This document shows, piece after piece, positions 8,510 to 16,834 of a DNA stretch of 64,000 nucleotides. Both the position numbers and the translations under genes were made by a program. The notes below the pieces were generated by a model. The model was not told the DNA's origin. It did no database searches and saw only the letters and a program-made list of their open reading frames with translations. Where the stretch lies: assembly GCA_963724735.1 (NCBI GenBank), contig CAVRVX010000012.1, forward strand, positions 62,001 to 126,000. The letters are read 5' to 3'. Origin of the DNA: Rhodoplanes sp963724735 (lineage in GTDB: Bacteria; Pseudomonadota; Alphaproteobacteria; Rhizobiales; Xanthobacteraceae). The first letter of the stretch is position 1. Each line of letters opens with the position of its first letter.

Positions 8510-9310
8510 ATGAGGCAGAGTCAGTTATTGGCGGCGGCCGCCATTGCAGCGCTCGTCGGCGGAACCAGTTTGGCTGTGGGCCAAGGTTCGCCTGGCGGCG
8601 GAAGCGGCGGCGCAGGGATGATGGGCGCGGGCAGTGGATCGAGCAGCCCGAATGCGAGCGGCGGAAGCGGCAACGCCGCGCAACGCCAGGGACCGGGCGC
8701 CGAGAAGCGTTCGAACGCTCCGAGTTCGCAGGGCCTCGAACGCTCATCGCAAGGACCCAACAAGGGCTCCAACGCACGGAGCGAACAAGGTTCCGATCGC
8801 GGCCAGAAGACCGGCCAAGCCAATGAGCATGATCCACGCGGGAAGAGCCGGAGCGGAAGAGAGACGACCGGCCAGGGCGGCGGGCAAGAACGCAGCCAGA
8901 TGAACCGCGACCAGGATCACGATCGGACCACCGGTCAAGACCGCGACCGAACCGGCCGCGATCGCGACCGCATGGGTCAAGACCGCGAGAGCCGGCCCGG
9001 CTCGTCGACGAGCAGCAGTTCGAGCAGCACATCGAGCACAAAGCAAAGCTCGGCCAGCCTGACGAGCGAACAGCGCACGCGAATCCATGAAACGATCGTG
9101 CGGCAGAGCAACGCGCCGCGTGTCTCGAACGTCAATTTCTCGATCTCGGTGGGAACGACTGTTCCCCGGTCCGTGCGACTCGCGAGCGTTCCAGCCGCCA
9201 TTATCGAGATCCAACCTGCTTGGCGCGGCTATGAATATTTCGTCGTCGGCGACCAGGTGGTGATTGTGGATCCCGACACCATGCAGATCGTCGCCGTCAT
9301 TGCCGCATAG
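8510..9310 (+). CDS. Exported low-complexity protein with C-terminal DUF1236 domain
   Basis: A 266-residue protein with a Sec signal peptide (residues 1 to about 25, AALVGGTSLAVGQG at its end). A long Gly/Ser/Arg/Asp/Gln-rich disordered middle (about 26–170) contains tandem DRDRTGRDRDRMGQDRE-like units. The C-terminal DUF1236 domain (about 180–266) ends VIVDPDTMQIVAVIAA. DUF1236 proteins are periplasmic, of unknown function, and abundant in Bradyrhizobium relatives. AGAGAGGA precedes the ATG. The perfect EcfG-type promoter upstream implies general stress control, shared with the csbD gene downstream. Confidence 0.85.
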   Translation: MRQSQLLAAAAIAALVGGTSLAVGQGSPGGGSGGAGMMGAGSGSSSPNASGGSGNAAQRQGPGAEKRSNAPSSQGLERSSQGPNKGSNARSEQGSDRGQKTGQANEHDPRGKSRSGRETTGQGGGQERSQMNRDQDHDRTTGQDRDRTGRDRDRMGQDRESRPGSSTSSSSSSTSSTKQSSASLTSEQRTRIHETIVRQSNAPRVSNVNFSISVGTTVPRSVRLASVPAAIIEIQPAWRGYEYFVVGDQVVIVDPDTMQIVAVIAA

Positions 9311-9409
9311 CGAATGTGATGCACGACGACGAACGGACGTTGCGCGGCCCTCCTCCCTCGAATGAGGCATAAAGGCGCACGTTTCGGTCGGCCGCGCTGC
9401 GCATGATCA

Positions 9410-9434
9410 GGAACTGTCGGAGCGCCGCCGTGTT
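9410..9434 (+). promoter_or_regulatory. EcfG-type promoter upstream of csbD
   Basis: GGAAC (9410–9414), 16 nt, then TGTT (9431–9434), one mismatch from the EcfG -10 CGTT. It lies about 45 bp before the csbD start. CsbD proteins are classic general-stress products, so the site fits the gene. Confidence 0.55.
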
Positions 9435-9479
9435 GGCTTTGTAGACGGCCCCACGCCGGGTCAGTCATGGAGAGGACGA

Positions 9480-9654
9480 ATGGACAAGGAACGTATCAAG
9501 GGCTCTTATGAACAAGCTAAGGGCTCGGTGAAGGAAGCTGTCGGCAAGGCGACCGGCGACGAGAAGCTCGAGACCGAAGGCAAGGCCGGACAAGGCAACC
9601 GGCAAGATCCGGAATGTGGCCGCCAGCGTAAAGGACGCAGTTCGCGGGAAGTAA
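9480..9654 (+). pseudogene. CsbD-family stress protein gene with a +1 frameshift
   Basis: CsbD-like proteins are small, hydrophilic and stress-induced, of uncertain biochemical role. The first 36 codons match the family (MDKERIKGSYEQAKGSVKEA, then DEKLETEGKA). The expected ending, DKATGKIRNVAASVKDAVRGK plus TAA (9652–9654), is present only in the next frame. Removing one G from GCCGGAC (9586–9590) joins the halves into a 57-residue protein of normal size. Read as it stands, translation would run to 9680 with an unrelated tail. Base miscall or recent mutation cannot be told apart here. Confidence 0.85.
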
Positions 9655-9695
9655 CCGCCTCGATCCAATCGCCGGCATGACGGCGATCACGGTAA

Positions 9696-9724
9696 GATAA
9701 AACCCGGCCACGCCGGGTTTTATC
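9696..9724. terminator. Bidirectional terminator between csbD and the GST gene
   Basis: A perfect 13-bp stem, GATAAAACCCGGC (9696–9708) and GCCGGGTTTTATC (9712–9724), with a 3-nt loop. Each strand ends in a T-rich stretch (TTTTATC). It lies between convergent csbD and GST genes and can terminate both. Confidence 0.85.
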
Positions 9725-9733
9725 GTTTTCTCC

Positions 9734-10435
9734 TTAGAGTATTCTTTGCTGAACGATTCCGGCTTCGTCCTGGCGCACCAATAAAGGCCAGTCGACTTCG
9801 TTCTCCGGCAGCACCCATGTCTCGAACAGCGCAGCATGCTTCCATTCGCTCCAGGCCGGGAGCGCCATGATCGCTTCCATGTAGACGCGTGATGGATAGC
9901 TCACTTCGATTGCGTAGGTATGGAAACGCGAGACGACGGGCGCGTACATCGCATCCGCGGCGCTGAACTGCTCGAACAGAAACGGACCGCCGCCGCCAAA
10001 GCGCGCCAGGCACATCTGCCACATGGCGTCGATGCGCCGCACATCCGCAAGCACGTCGTCGGAAAGATCGCGCGGCTTGACTTGTCGAGCCATGTTCATC
10101 GGACAATGACGGCGCAACGCGGTGAAGCCCGCATGCATTTCATTGGCGACGGCGCGCGCATGGGCGCGGGCCGCCTTATCGGCCGGCCATAGCCGCGCAT
10201 CCGGACGCGTTTCCGCAACGTACTCGATGATCGCGAGCAATTCCCAAACCACGATCTCGCCATCGATCAGGACCGGCACCTTGGTGGTGGCGGCCAATTT
10301 GCTGACCCGTTCCTTGAAATCCGGCGACCCGAGCGGAATGACCGTTTCTTCGAAATGAATTCCCGCCACTTTCATGGCGAACCACGGCCGCAACGACCAG
10401 GACGAATAGTTCTTGTTACCGATGATCAAATGCAT
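9734..10435 (-). CDS. Glutathione S-transferase family protein
   Basis: A 233-residue protein with an N-terminal thioredoxin-like GST domain (GNKNYSSWSLRPW near residue 6, with Ser as likely catalytic residue, and TTKVPVLIDG near 47 holding the cis-Pro) and an all-helical C-terminal domain (about 90–220). GSTs of this group conjugate or reduce electrophiles with glutathione; the substrate cannot be read from sequence. The start at 10435 is preferred because GAGGGAGG precedes it at proper spacing; an upstream in-frame start at 10471 would add residues outside the fold. Confidence 0.88.
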   Translation of the reverse strand: MHLIIGNKNYSSWSLRPWFAMKVAGIHFEETVIPLGSPDFKERVSKLAATTKVPVLIDGEIVVWELLAIIEYVAETRPDARLWPADKAARAHARAVANEMHAGFTALRRHCPMNMARQVKPRDLSDDVLADVRRIDAMWQMCLARFGGGGPFLFEQFSAADAMYAPVVSRFHTYAIEVSYPSRVYMEAIMALPAWSEWKHAALFETWVLPENEVDWPLLVRQDEAGIVQQRIL

Positions 10436-10642
10436 GCGCCCTCCCTCGCCGAGGACGGCGCCGGACCGCAAGGCGCCTGCCTTCCCCCCATCGGCGGGGT
10501 CGATGGTTCGGCGCGCCGCCCGGCACGAATTAAAAAACGCCCGTCCACGAACGTAAAAAAGAATATCCTATTCGGCGGCCAATGCCACCCGTCGTCGCCG
10601 GACCGCACGCCGCCGGCGATCACGCGAAAGGGTTAGCGACAG

Positions 10643-11332
10643 ATGCATTTTTTTGGCCCGCTCGACCTCGCTTCGTTCGCATTCTTCTTGGCCGCCTGGA
10701 TCTTTTACGCCGTATTGCTCGAGTGGACGCGATTCGGCGCGGACGGGCTCAACGGGCGGATCGATCGTTATCGCGAAGCGTGGTTTCGCCGCACGCTCGC
10801 GCGCGAAATGCGGATAGTGGACACGCAGATCATGATGGCGCTGCAAAGCGGCGCGGCGTTCTTCGCCTCGACGTCGTTGATCGCTATCGGCGGCGCGCTC
10901 GGCCTCCTGCGCACCACCGAGCAGATCATCGAACTCGTCTCCGGCCTGCCTTTCGGCGTGCCGACCACCCGCGAGCAATGGGAGGCTAAGACGGTCGGCC
11001 TCGCCGTCATCCTGGTCTATGCCTTCTTTAAATTCTCCTGGTCGTACCGGCTGTTCAACTACGTCGCCATCCTGCTGGGCGCGATGCCGCCCGTCGCTGA
11101 GAAGGATACGCCGGAAGCTGAAGCGCATGTGATCCGCACCACGCGCGTTTTCCAATCGGCCGCACGCCATTTCAACCGCGGGCAGCGCGCGTTCTTCTTT
11201 GCGCTCGGTTACCTCGGATGGTTCATTCACCCCTGGGTGTTCATTGCAGCGACCGCCGCCGTGCTGGTCGTCATGCTGCTGCGCCAATTCGCCTCCGCCC
11301 CGCTGGCCGCGCTCGTCGATGAGGTGAAGTGA
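10643..11332 (+). CDS. DUF599 family membrane protein
   Basis: A 229-residue protein with four to five hydrophobic segments (near residues 8–24, 70–90, 117–140 and 185–215) and the family's conserved stretch FKFSWSYRLFNYVAILLGAMP near 127. DUF599 proteins have no assigned function. Neighbours on both sides are transcribed from the other strand, so it is probably monocistronic. Confidence 0.85.
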   Translation: MHFFGPLDLASFAFFLAAWIFYAVLLEWTRFGADGLNGRIDRYREAWFRRTLAREMRIVDTQIMMALQSGAAFFASTSLIAIGGALGLLRTTEQIIELVSGLPFGVPTTREQWEAKTVGLAVILVYAFFKFSWSYRLFNYVAILLGAMPPVAEKDTPEAEAHVIRTTRVFQSAARHFNRGQRAFFFALGYLGWFIHPWVFIAATAAVLVVMLLRQFASAPLAALVDEVK

Positions 11333-11349
11333 CGTCGCGAGTGCGATTA

Positions 11350-12141
11350 TCAGGGTCCGGGAAGCAGCTCCGAGCTTCGCCCCGACAGCCAATACATCAG
11401 CAAGCCGACCCACTCGCGCAACGCGATATCGATGCGCTTGAGACCGTCGGCGACCGAATCGAAGGGTCGTAACGCAGCCGAACCATTGACCGTGCGCCAA
11501 TCCACGGGAAACGCCTCGACCGCGAAGCCGGCGCGGCGGAACACGCCGATGGCGCGGGGCATGTGATAGGCGGAGGTCACCAAGAGCCACCGCTCGCCCG
11601 GCTTCGGGGCGGCCAGTTCTTTCGAAAACGCGGCGTTTTCCGCCGTATTGCGCGAGCGGTCTTCGGAGATGAGGCGCTCGGGCGGAACCCCGAGGCCGAG
11701 CAGGAGCTGCCGCGCCAGGGGCGCCTCGGTGCCTTCGGCGCGGACAAGCCCGGCGTCGCCGCCTGAAAAGATGATTTTCGCGCGCGGATATGCCGCAGCG
11801 AGCAGCGCGGCAGCCGTCATACGCTCTGCCGATTCATTGAGGCTCACTTCATTGTGGAAGATCGACACCTCGGGCGTCACTGCGCCTCCAAGCACCACGA
11901 TCCCTGTGACCTCGCCCGTCCCGCGCCATTGAGGAAACCGGTTTTCCAACGGGATGATCAGGAAATTGCCGATCGGCGACAGGCCGAGGATCGCGATGAG
12001 CACGAGGCTCGCGACCATCAGCGCGCGTCCCGTCCGCTTGAATCGCGTGGGCAGGAGCAGCACGCCGATCAGGCCCAGCACCGTCACGAAGTTGGACGGC
12101 AGCGCAAAGAAGCCGAGGATTTTTGAGACCGGAAAGAACAT
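11350..12141 (-). CDS. YdcF-family (DUF218) membrane-anchored protein
   Basis: A 263-residue protein with two N-terminal membrane helices (about 5–30 and 38–60) and a DUF218/YdcF domain (about 80–240). The domain shows VVLGGAV near 83, IIFSGGDAGL, EDRSRNTAENA and LLVTSAYHMPRA, the usual ElyC/SanA/YdcF pattern. Members act in the envelope, ElyC for instance in peptidoglycan and lipid-carrier homeostasis, but the reaction is unknown. The ATG at 12141 follows the VUT gene by 13 bp; longer open frame upstream overlaps that gene and is rejected. Last gene of the AKR–queC–VUT–YdcF operon. Confidence 0.85.
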   Translation of the reverse strand: MFFPVSKILGFFALPSNFVTVLGLIGVLLLPTRFKRTGRALMVASLVLIAILGLSPIGNFLIIPLENRFPQWRGTGEVTGIVVLGGAVTPEVSIFHNEVSLNESAERMTAAALLAAAYPRAKIIFSGGDAGLVRAEGTEAPLARQLLLGLGVPPERLISEDRSRNTAENAAFSKELAAPKPGERWLLVTSAYHMPRAIGVFRRAGFAVEAFPVDWRTVNGSAALRPFDSVADGLKRIDIALREWVGLLMYWLSGRSSELLPGP

Positions 12142-12154
12142 CGGCTTCGTGCGC

Positions 12155-12730
12155 TCAAGCCGGCGCAAAGCCGGCGCGGGCGTCGCGGCGGCGCAGCCAC
12201 GCGATGAAAGGAATCGACAGAAGGACCATCCATGCCTTGCCGACGACCTGGCCGGCGAGGAAGTCGAGCGATCCGAAGGCGAGCCAGAGAAAGACGATGG
12301 AATCGACCACCAAGCCGACGACGCTCGAGGCAACGACGGCAAGCATGAATCGGCGCCGGGCAAGCGGCGTGTAGACGCCGAGGTCGGCGAATTCGGAGAG
12401 AAGGAAGGCTGCCGCCGACGCGATCACCAGCGCGGGCGGAGCGAGCAGCGCCGACATTGCCGCGCCGCCAAGAATGGCGAGCGCAGCCGCAAGAACGCCG
12501 AGCCGCCGCTGCACCATATCGCGCAGCACCAGGGCGACCCCGATCATCAGCACGCCGGACGGCGCCTGCAGGCCGGGCAGCACCGGGATGAGGCACGGTC
12601 CGCGCGGCACGCAGACCGCGCCGACATGCTGGACGAGGTAGTTCGCGGCGGGAATGGTGAGTCCAAACAAAACTAGGAACAGCAATCCCTCGCGGCGGCG
12701 GCGGGCTTGCGTTTCGGCGCTGTCTATCAT
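12155..12730 (-). CDS. VUT/YhhQ-family transporter, probable queuosine precursor transporter
   Basis: A 191-residue protein with about six hydrophobic segments, matching the VUT_1 (YhhQ) family: AANYLVQHVG near residue 27, RDMVQRRLG near 69 and a SEFADLGVYTPLARRRF block near 113. YhhQ proteins import the queuosine precursors preQ0 and/or preQ1. The gene starts inside the stop codon of queC (ATGA overlap at 12727–12730), which strongly supports a role with queuosine. An unrelated vitamin cargo is the alternative. Confidence 0.85.
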   Translation of the reverse strand: MIDSAETQARRRREGLLFLVLFGLTIPAANYLVQHVGAVCVPRGPCLIPVLPGLQAPSGVLMIGVALVLRDMVQRRLGVLAAALAILGGAAMSALLAPPALVIASAAAFLLSEFADLGVYTPLARRRFMLAVVASSVVGLVVDSIVFLWLAFGSLDFLAGQVVGKAWMVLLSIPFIAWLRRRDARAGFAPA

Positions 12731-13431
12731 CGTGATGCAACCCATCGGGCATAGCCGTCCGCACGCAGCCGGCAGGCCGGGCATTCGCCGCAGCCATAAC
12801 CCCAGGCGTGGCGTTGCGAGCGGTCGCCCAAATAGCAGGTATGGGTGTATTCGAGAAGCAGATCGACGAAGGGACGGCCGCCGAGTTCGTGGGCGAGCGC
12901 GAAGGTCGCCGCCTTGTCGATCCACATCAGCGGCGTGTGCACGACGAACCGCCGCTCCATACCGAGATTGAGCGCAAGCTGCATTGCCTTGAGCGTGTCG
13001 TCGCGACAATCGGGGTAGCCGGAATAATCGGTCTCGCACATGCCCGCGACGATATGCCTGGCGTCGCGGCGATAGGCGAGCGCCGCGGCGAAGGTGAGAA
13101 ACACCAGATTGCGACCGGGAACGAAGGTGGTCGGCAGGCCATTCTCCGCCATCGTAATCGCCGCATCGCGGGTGAGCGCCGTGTCGGAGATCGCGGCGAG
13201 CGCGTCGAGTCCGATCACGTGGTCCGCGCCAAGACGCTCGGCCCAGGCCGGATCGAGCGCGGCAAGCCTTTCGCGAATACGCGGTCGCTGTTCGAGCTCG
13301 ACCGCGTGGCGCTGGCCGTAAAAGAACCCGACCGTCTCCACCTGCGGGAAGCGCGCAAGCGCCCACGCGAGGCAGACGGTCGAATCCTGCCCGCCGGAAA
13401 ACAGGACAAGCGCGCTGTCTGAGGTGGTCAT
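12727..13431 (-). CDS. queC: 7-cyano-7-deazaguanine synthase
   Basis: QueC converts 7-carboxy-7-deazaguanine plus ammonia and ATP to preQ0, a queuosine precursor. The protein is 234 residues with the PP-loop SGGQDSTVCLAWAL near residue 11, GFFYGQRHAVEL near 35, VPGRNLVFLT near 104, and a C-terminal zinc site with Cys residues in THTCYLGDR and GYGCGECPACRLR. It lies 15 bp after the aldo/keto reductase gene and overlaps the transporter gene by 4 nt. Other queuosine genes (queD, queE, tgt) are not in this window. Confidence 0.96.
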   Translation of the reverse strand: MTTSDSALVLFSGGQDSTVCLAWALARFPQVETVGFFYGQRHAVELEQRPRIRERLAALDPAWAERLGADHVIGLDALAAISDTALTRDAAITMAENGLPTTFVPGRNLVFLTFAAALAYRRDARHIVAGMCETDYSGYPDCRDDTLKAMQLALNLGMERRFVVHTPLMWIDKAATFALAHELGGRPFVDLLLEYTHTCYLGDRSQRHAWGYGCGECPACRLRADGYARWVASR

Positions 13432-13446
13432 GCCAGCAATATAGAC

Positions 13447-14265
13447 TCAATCCCACGCGGGGGCGCCGGACCATTCGACGATGCGTCCGCGCGGATGCGC
13501 AAGCGCCCGGATATCTTCGATCTCTTTCTCGCTCAGCGCGAAATCGAAGATCGCAAGGTTCTCGGCGAGGCGCTCGGGCCGCGAAGTGCGCGGAATGACG
13601 ATAGCGCCTTCCTGGATCAGAAAACGTAGACTGACCTGGGCTGCTGTTTTCTTATGCATCGCTGCAACGCGTTCGAGAACGTCATTGCCGACAATGCGGC
13701 CGCGCGCGATCGGACTGTAGGCGATGATGGCCATTCCGTGTGCGCGACAGGCGGACCGGACGTTGGACTGGTCGAGGAAGGGGTGCCATTCGATCTGGTT
13801 GACCGCGAGCGGCTCGGTCGCAAGTTTCACCGCCTGCTCGATCAGTGCGACGGTAAAATTCGAAGCCCCGACATGCCGCGCAAGGCCGGCCCGCTTCATC
13901 CGGCACAGCGCGCCCACCGTCTCGGCGAGCGGAACGCGCGGATTCGGCCAATGGATGAGCAGCAGGTCGACCTCCGACAAACGCAGCCGCACGAGGCTTT
14001 CCTTGGTCGCGCGCTCGAACTGGCGCGGAGCGAGATGGTCCGTCCACACTTTGGTGGTGACGAACACGTCATGGCGCGCCACGCCGGAGGCGCGCAGCCC
14101 CTCGCCCACCTCGCGCTCGTTCTCATACGCCTCCGCCGTGTCGATGTGGCGATAACCGGCAAGCAGCGCATGCTCCACAAGTCTGGCGCATGTGCGTCCG
14201 CGCAATTCCCAGGTGCCGAGTCCGACGGCGGGAATGGTCGCCCCGTTTGCTTCGACAAATTCCAT
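13447..14265 (-). CDS. Aldo/keto reductase
   Basis: A 272-residue (beta/alpha)8 NADPH-dependent reductase. The catalytic tetrad is visible: Asp and Tyr in HIDTAEAYENE near residue 40, Lys in VTTKVW near 69, and His in LLIHWP near 102. The NADPH-binding end is IPRTSRPERLAENL. It resembles the 2,5-diketo-gluconate reductase group of AKR5. The ATG at 14265 is chosen because AGAAAGAAGA lies just upstream; a GTG 21 bp earlier would absorb this site. It heads the operon containing queC, though no link to queuosine chemistry is known. Confidence 0.92.
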   Translation of the reverse strand: MEFVEANGATIPAVGLGTWELRGRTCARLVEHALLAGYRHIDTAEAYENEREVGEGLRASGVARHDVFVTTKVWTDHLAPRQFERATKESLVRLRLSEVDLLLIHWPNPRVPLAETVGALCRMKRAGLARHVGASNFTVALIEQAVKLATEPLAVNQIEWHPFLDQSNVRSACRAHGMAIIAYSPIARGRIVGNDVLERVAAMHKKTAAQVSLRFLIQEGAIVIPRTSRPERLAENLAIFDFALSEKEIEDIRALAHPRGRIVEWSGAPAWD

Positions 14266-14285
14266 GCGTCTTCTTTCTGCTCCCA

Positions 14286-14544
14286 CCCTTCAAGTAAGCG
14301 GCACGAGGCCCTGGGGAAAGAGCGGCGCTCGGGCAATGCTGACGGACGGACCCTCCTCGCGTTTTCCTGGAATTCCGATGCGAATGCGCCCCGAAGCCGC
14401 CTCAGCACCGCTGCAGCACCGCTGCCGTCAGTTGTCGAGCGACGGCGCATGACAGCCCCCAACGACGGTCACGGTCCCGTGAACTGCGCAGGGAGCCCGT
14501 CATCGGCCCGCGCGCTCGGCTGCGCATCGACCTTGCAGCGAGGC
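14286..14544. other. Intergenic region, nothing recognised
   Basis: About 260 bp upstream of the aldo/keto reductase operon. It should contain that operon's promoter on the minus strand. No convincing gene, repeat or RNA was seen. Confidence 0.3.
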
Positions 14545-14898
14545 TTAGAAAGAGCAAATATTTGATCCGTTCGGGAGGCATTCCGGAGAATTCCGGAAGG
14601 GATATATGACCACAACTCGTTTCGTATGGAATTCGGGGGGCAGGACGATGAGCCTCTGGCGGGCAGCCTTTTTGGCAACGAGTGGATTCTCGGGCAACAG
14701 CCAGAAGATCGGCTCCGGATAAGGCGGGCCACCGAACGATTCGATATGCGCATGCAGAGAACGCACGTCATCGAGGCTGTCGTCCGCGGTGGGCATTCCC
14801 CCCAACACTTCGGATGCCGCCGAACTGAAAGGACCGAACAGCCGTGCACGTCGCTTGCCCGTTCGCACAGAGAACGCAAGCTGATCCACGCCGGCCAA
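14545..14898 (-). CDS. Possible small hypothetical protein
   Basis: A 117-codon frame from a TTG at 14898. An ATG at residue 35 would give an 83-residue product beginning MPTADDSLDDVRSLHAHIES. The downstream part (GGPPYPEPIFWLLPENP, RQRLIVLPPEFHTK) has protein-like composition, unlike the frames opposite it. No domain recognised. It is unsupported by operon context and could be a remnant. Confidence 0.35.
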   Translation of the reverse strand: MAGVDQLAFSVRTGKRRARLFGPFSSAASEVLGGMPTADDSLDDVRSLHAHIESFGGPPYPEPIFWLLPENPLVAKKAARQRLIVLPPEFHTKRVVVIYPFRNSPECLPNGSNICSF

Positions 14899-14971
14899 CC
14901 GTGATCACGCCTAGTCGTACAGGCCGGTCGATAATGAGAACCGGCGTAAGTCGCGTTTTATGGAGGCCATT

Positions 14972-15340
14972 ATGAGCAGCAAGACGTCACCGTTCGATAT
15001 TCCCGCCGACATGCGCAAGATGACCGAAAAGAGCATGGAGCAGGTGAGAGCCGCGATTAACGGCTACATCCAGTTTCTTCAGCGCGCCGTTCCCGACGAT
15101 GCCATGGGCGGCTCGGAGCTCAGCAGCAAAGTCCTGACCTACGCCGAGCGAAATCTGGCGAACGCGTTCGAGTTCGGACAAAGGCTTCTTCAGGTCAGGG
15201 ACGTCCAGGGCCTCCTTCAGCTACAGATGGAATTCGTGCAACGGCAAACGCAGGCTTTGGCTGAGCAGGCTTTCGATTTGCGGGAGACCACGACCAAGGC
15301 GGTGATGGAAAGCGTAAAGTCAAAATTCCTGTGCAGCTGA
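14972..15340 (+). CDS. Phasin family protein
   Basis: A 122-residue, mostly helical amphipathic protein with the Phasin_2 pattern (IPADMRKMTEKSMEQVRAA near residue 8, FVQRQTQALAEQA near 89). Phasins coat polyhydroxyalkanoate granules; related short ones also bind DNA or other surfaces. GGAGG at 14962–14966 precedes the ATG at 14972 by the right distance. An ATG at 14960 overlaps that ribosome-binding site and is rejected. A CBS-domain gene follows on the same strand. Confidence 0.88.
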   Translation: MSSKTSPFDIPADMRKMTEKSMEQVRAAINGYIQFLQRAVPDDAMGGSELSSKVLTYAERNLANAFEFGQRLLQVRDVQGLLQLQMEFVQRQTQALAEQAFDLRETTTKAVMESVKSKFLCS

Positions 15341-15515
15341 TCGGGGGCCGAGCGTTCGCCCACGCCGCCGATAATCGTGCCGCGGGCGAATATGCTTCAT
15401 TATCTGCCATAAATTGCGTTCAGCAGCCGGTCACGTCTTCGGATTATATATGCATGACCGGCCTTCCGCGCGGGGTAACGGAAAAGCGGTTGAGCTCTCG
15501 AACAGGAGCGCAATT

Positions 15516-15902
15516 ATGCAAACTGCAAAAGAAATAATGACTACACCCGTCGTAACGATCTCAGCTTCGGCCTCCGTGGCCGAAGCTCTGGAGGTGATGG
15601 TCGAAAAACATTTGCGTGGCTTGATGGTGGAGCCCGACAATTTGGACGACGCGTACGGGATCGTCACCGAAGCCGATATCGTCTACAAGGTCGCGGCCTT
15701 GGGGAAAAACCCCGAAACCGTGACCATCGCCGACGTCATGACCAAGCCCTGCGTCGAGGTCGATCCCGACATGACGGTAGAGGAAGTTTGCCGAATCTTC
15801 GCGCAATACCGGCTCCACCGCGCTCCCGTGATCAAGCAGCACCTTATGGGCGTGATTACCGTGACCGATATCTTGCGTGAAACAATGTGGTGGCACGGCT
15901 GA
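15516..15902 (+). CDS. CBS-pair domain protein
   Basis: A 128-residue protein made of two tandem CBS domains (about 1–60 and 65–128), each with the family's repeated pattern (IMTTPVVTISASASVAEALE, and DVMTKPCVEVDPDMTVEEV). Stand-alone CBS pairs bind adenine nucleotides and usually modulate partner proteins. AGGAG about ten bases before the ATG at 15516 sets the start. Target partner unknown; the phasin gene upstream may be co-transcribed. Confidence 0.9.
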   Translation: MQTAKEIMTTPVVTISASASVAEALEVMVEKHLRGLMVEPDNLDDAYGIVTEADIVYKVAALGKNPETVTIADVMTKPCVEVDPDMTVEEVCRIFAQYRLHRAPVIKQHLMGVITVTDILRETMWWHG

Positions 15903-16027
15903 GCAATACGGACGCGTTTGCCGTGTATGACCCGGCCGGCCTCGCAAGCACAGCCACTGTTCCTAGCCCGCCAACGTAGAAGTTTTTAGGGACGGTCGCG
16001 TGCGCCCCAAAGCCAGCGCGCCGCTTC

Positions 16028-16834
16028 TTACAACAGCGCCTGGAACTCGAGCAGTTCGTTTTCGCTCAGGTCGGAGGCGGCCCAGTATGTCATGCCGCCC
16101 TTGCTCCAGGTCACGAGATTGTAGCCGTTGACCTTCATGATCGAGGGTTTCGTCTCCTCCGGACCGGCAGACGGCCACATGAAAACCGTCACGAGATGCA
16201 GGCGGCGGCGGTACACCAGGGCGGCGACGCGGCGGCCGCCGACGTAGTCGAGCCGCCCGCCGAGAAGCGGGAAGCCGTTCGCAGCCAGATCGACGACGGC
16301 AGGGGCGAATTCGATCCGTCCGGAAAACCATGGCTTGACGGTGTGGCGATCGGACGAGGCGATCTGGACCGGCTGCTCCTGCAACAGCGAACGGACATGC
16401 GCTGACAGGACGTCGCTCTCGATCCGTGCGCGATCCGCCGTCCCGCTCAGCATGAACCACGTGGCCGCCGCCGAGAGCAAAGCCGACATGAGGACGACCG
16501 CGGCGAGCCGCATCAGCGGACGCAATCGGCCGCCCACGAGGTCGCTCAGTTTGCCGCTCGATGCGGCGAACAAACGAACGGGGGGTTTCTGCTGGGGCGT
16601 CGCAATCATCCGCACCGCCTCGGCATCGAGCGCGCTACGCAAGCGAGCCGCGAACGCCGGCGAGGCCGCCGCGCGAACCGCGGTCACCTGCCGCTTCAAC
16701 TGCCTCAGATCGGAGAGCTCCTGGGCGCAGCCGCCGCATCCCTCGATATGGGCGTCGATCTCGCGACGCACATCGCCGGCGAGTTCGCCGTCGATCAGGG
16801 CGCCGACTTGATCGCGGGCCTCCTCACACTGCAT
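16028..16834 (-). CDS. Transmembrane anti-sigma factor with zinc-finger N-terminus
   Basis: A 268-residue protein: an N-terminal zf-HC2 domain with His and Cys ligands in AHIEGCGGC (residues about 28–36), one membrane helix at about 110–130 (LAAVVLMSALLSAAATWFML) and an exported C-terminal domain of about 130 residues. This is the usual build of an anti-sigma factor that binds an ECF sigma factor in the cytoplasm and senses a signal outside the membrane. It overlaps the sigma-factor gene by 11 nt, so it is almost certainly that protein's regulator. Confidence 0.9.
   Translation of the reverse strand: MQCEEARDQVGALIDGELAGDVRREIDAHIEGCGGCAQELSDLRQLKRQVTAVRAAASPAFAARLRSALDAEAVRMIATPQQKPPVRLFAASSGKLSDLVGGRLRPLMRLAAVVLMSALLSAAATWFMLSGTADRARIESDVLSAHVRSLLQEQPVQIASSDRHTVKPWFSGRIEFAPAVVDLAANGFPLLGGRLDYVGGRRVAALVYRRRLHLVTVFMWPSAGPEETKPSIMKVNGYNLVTWSKGGMTYWAASDLSENELLEFQALL

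Noticed and set aside
10568..11590. 340-codon minus-strand frame across the DUF599 gene
   Set aside because: It is antisense to the plus-strand DUF599 gene, whose membrane helices and family motif are clear; the minus product is charged and repetitive as expected of a shadow frame.
13896..14565. Long frames opposite and beside the aldo/keto reductase gene
   Set aside because: They mirror the codon pattern of the reductase, have no ribosome-binding site or family resemblance, and are typical of high-GC DNA.
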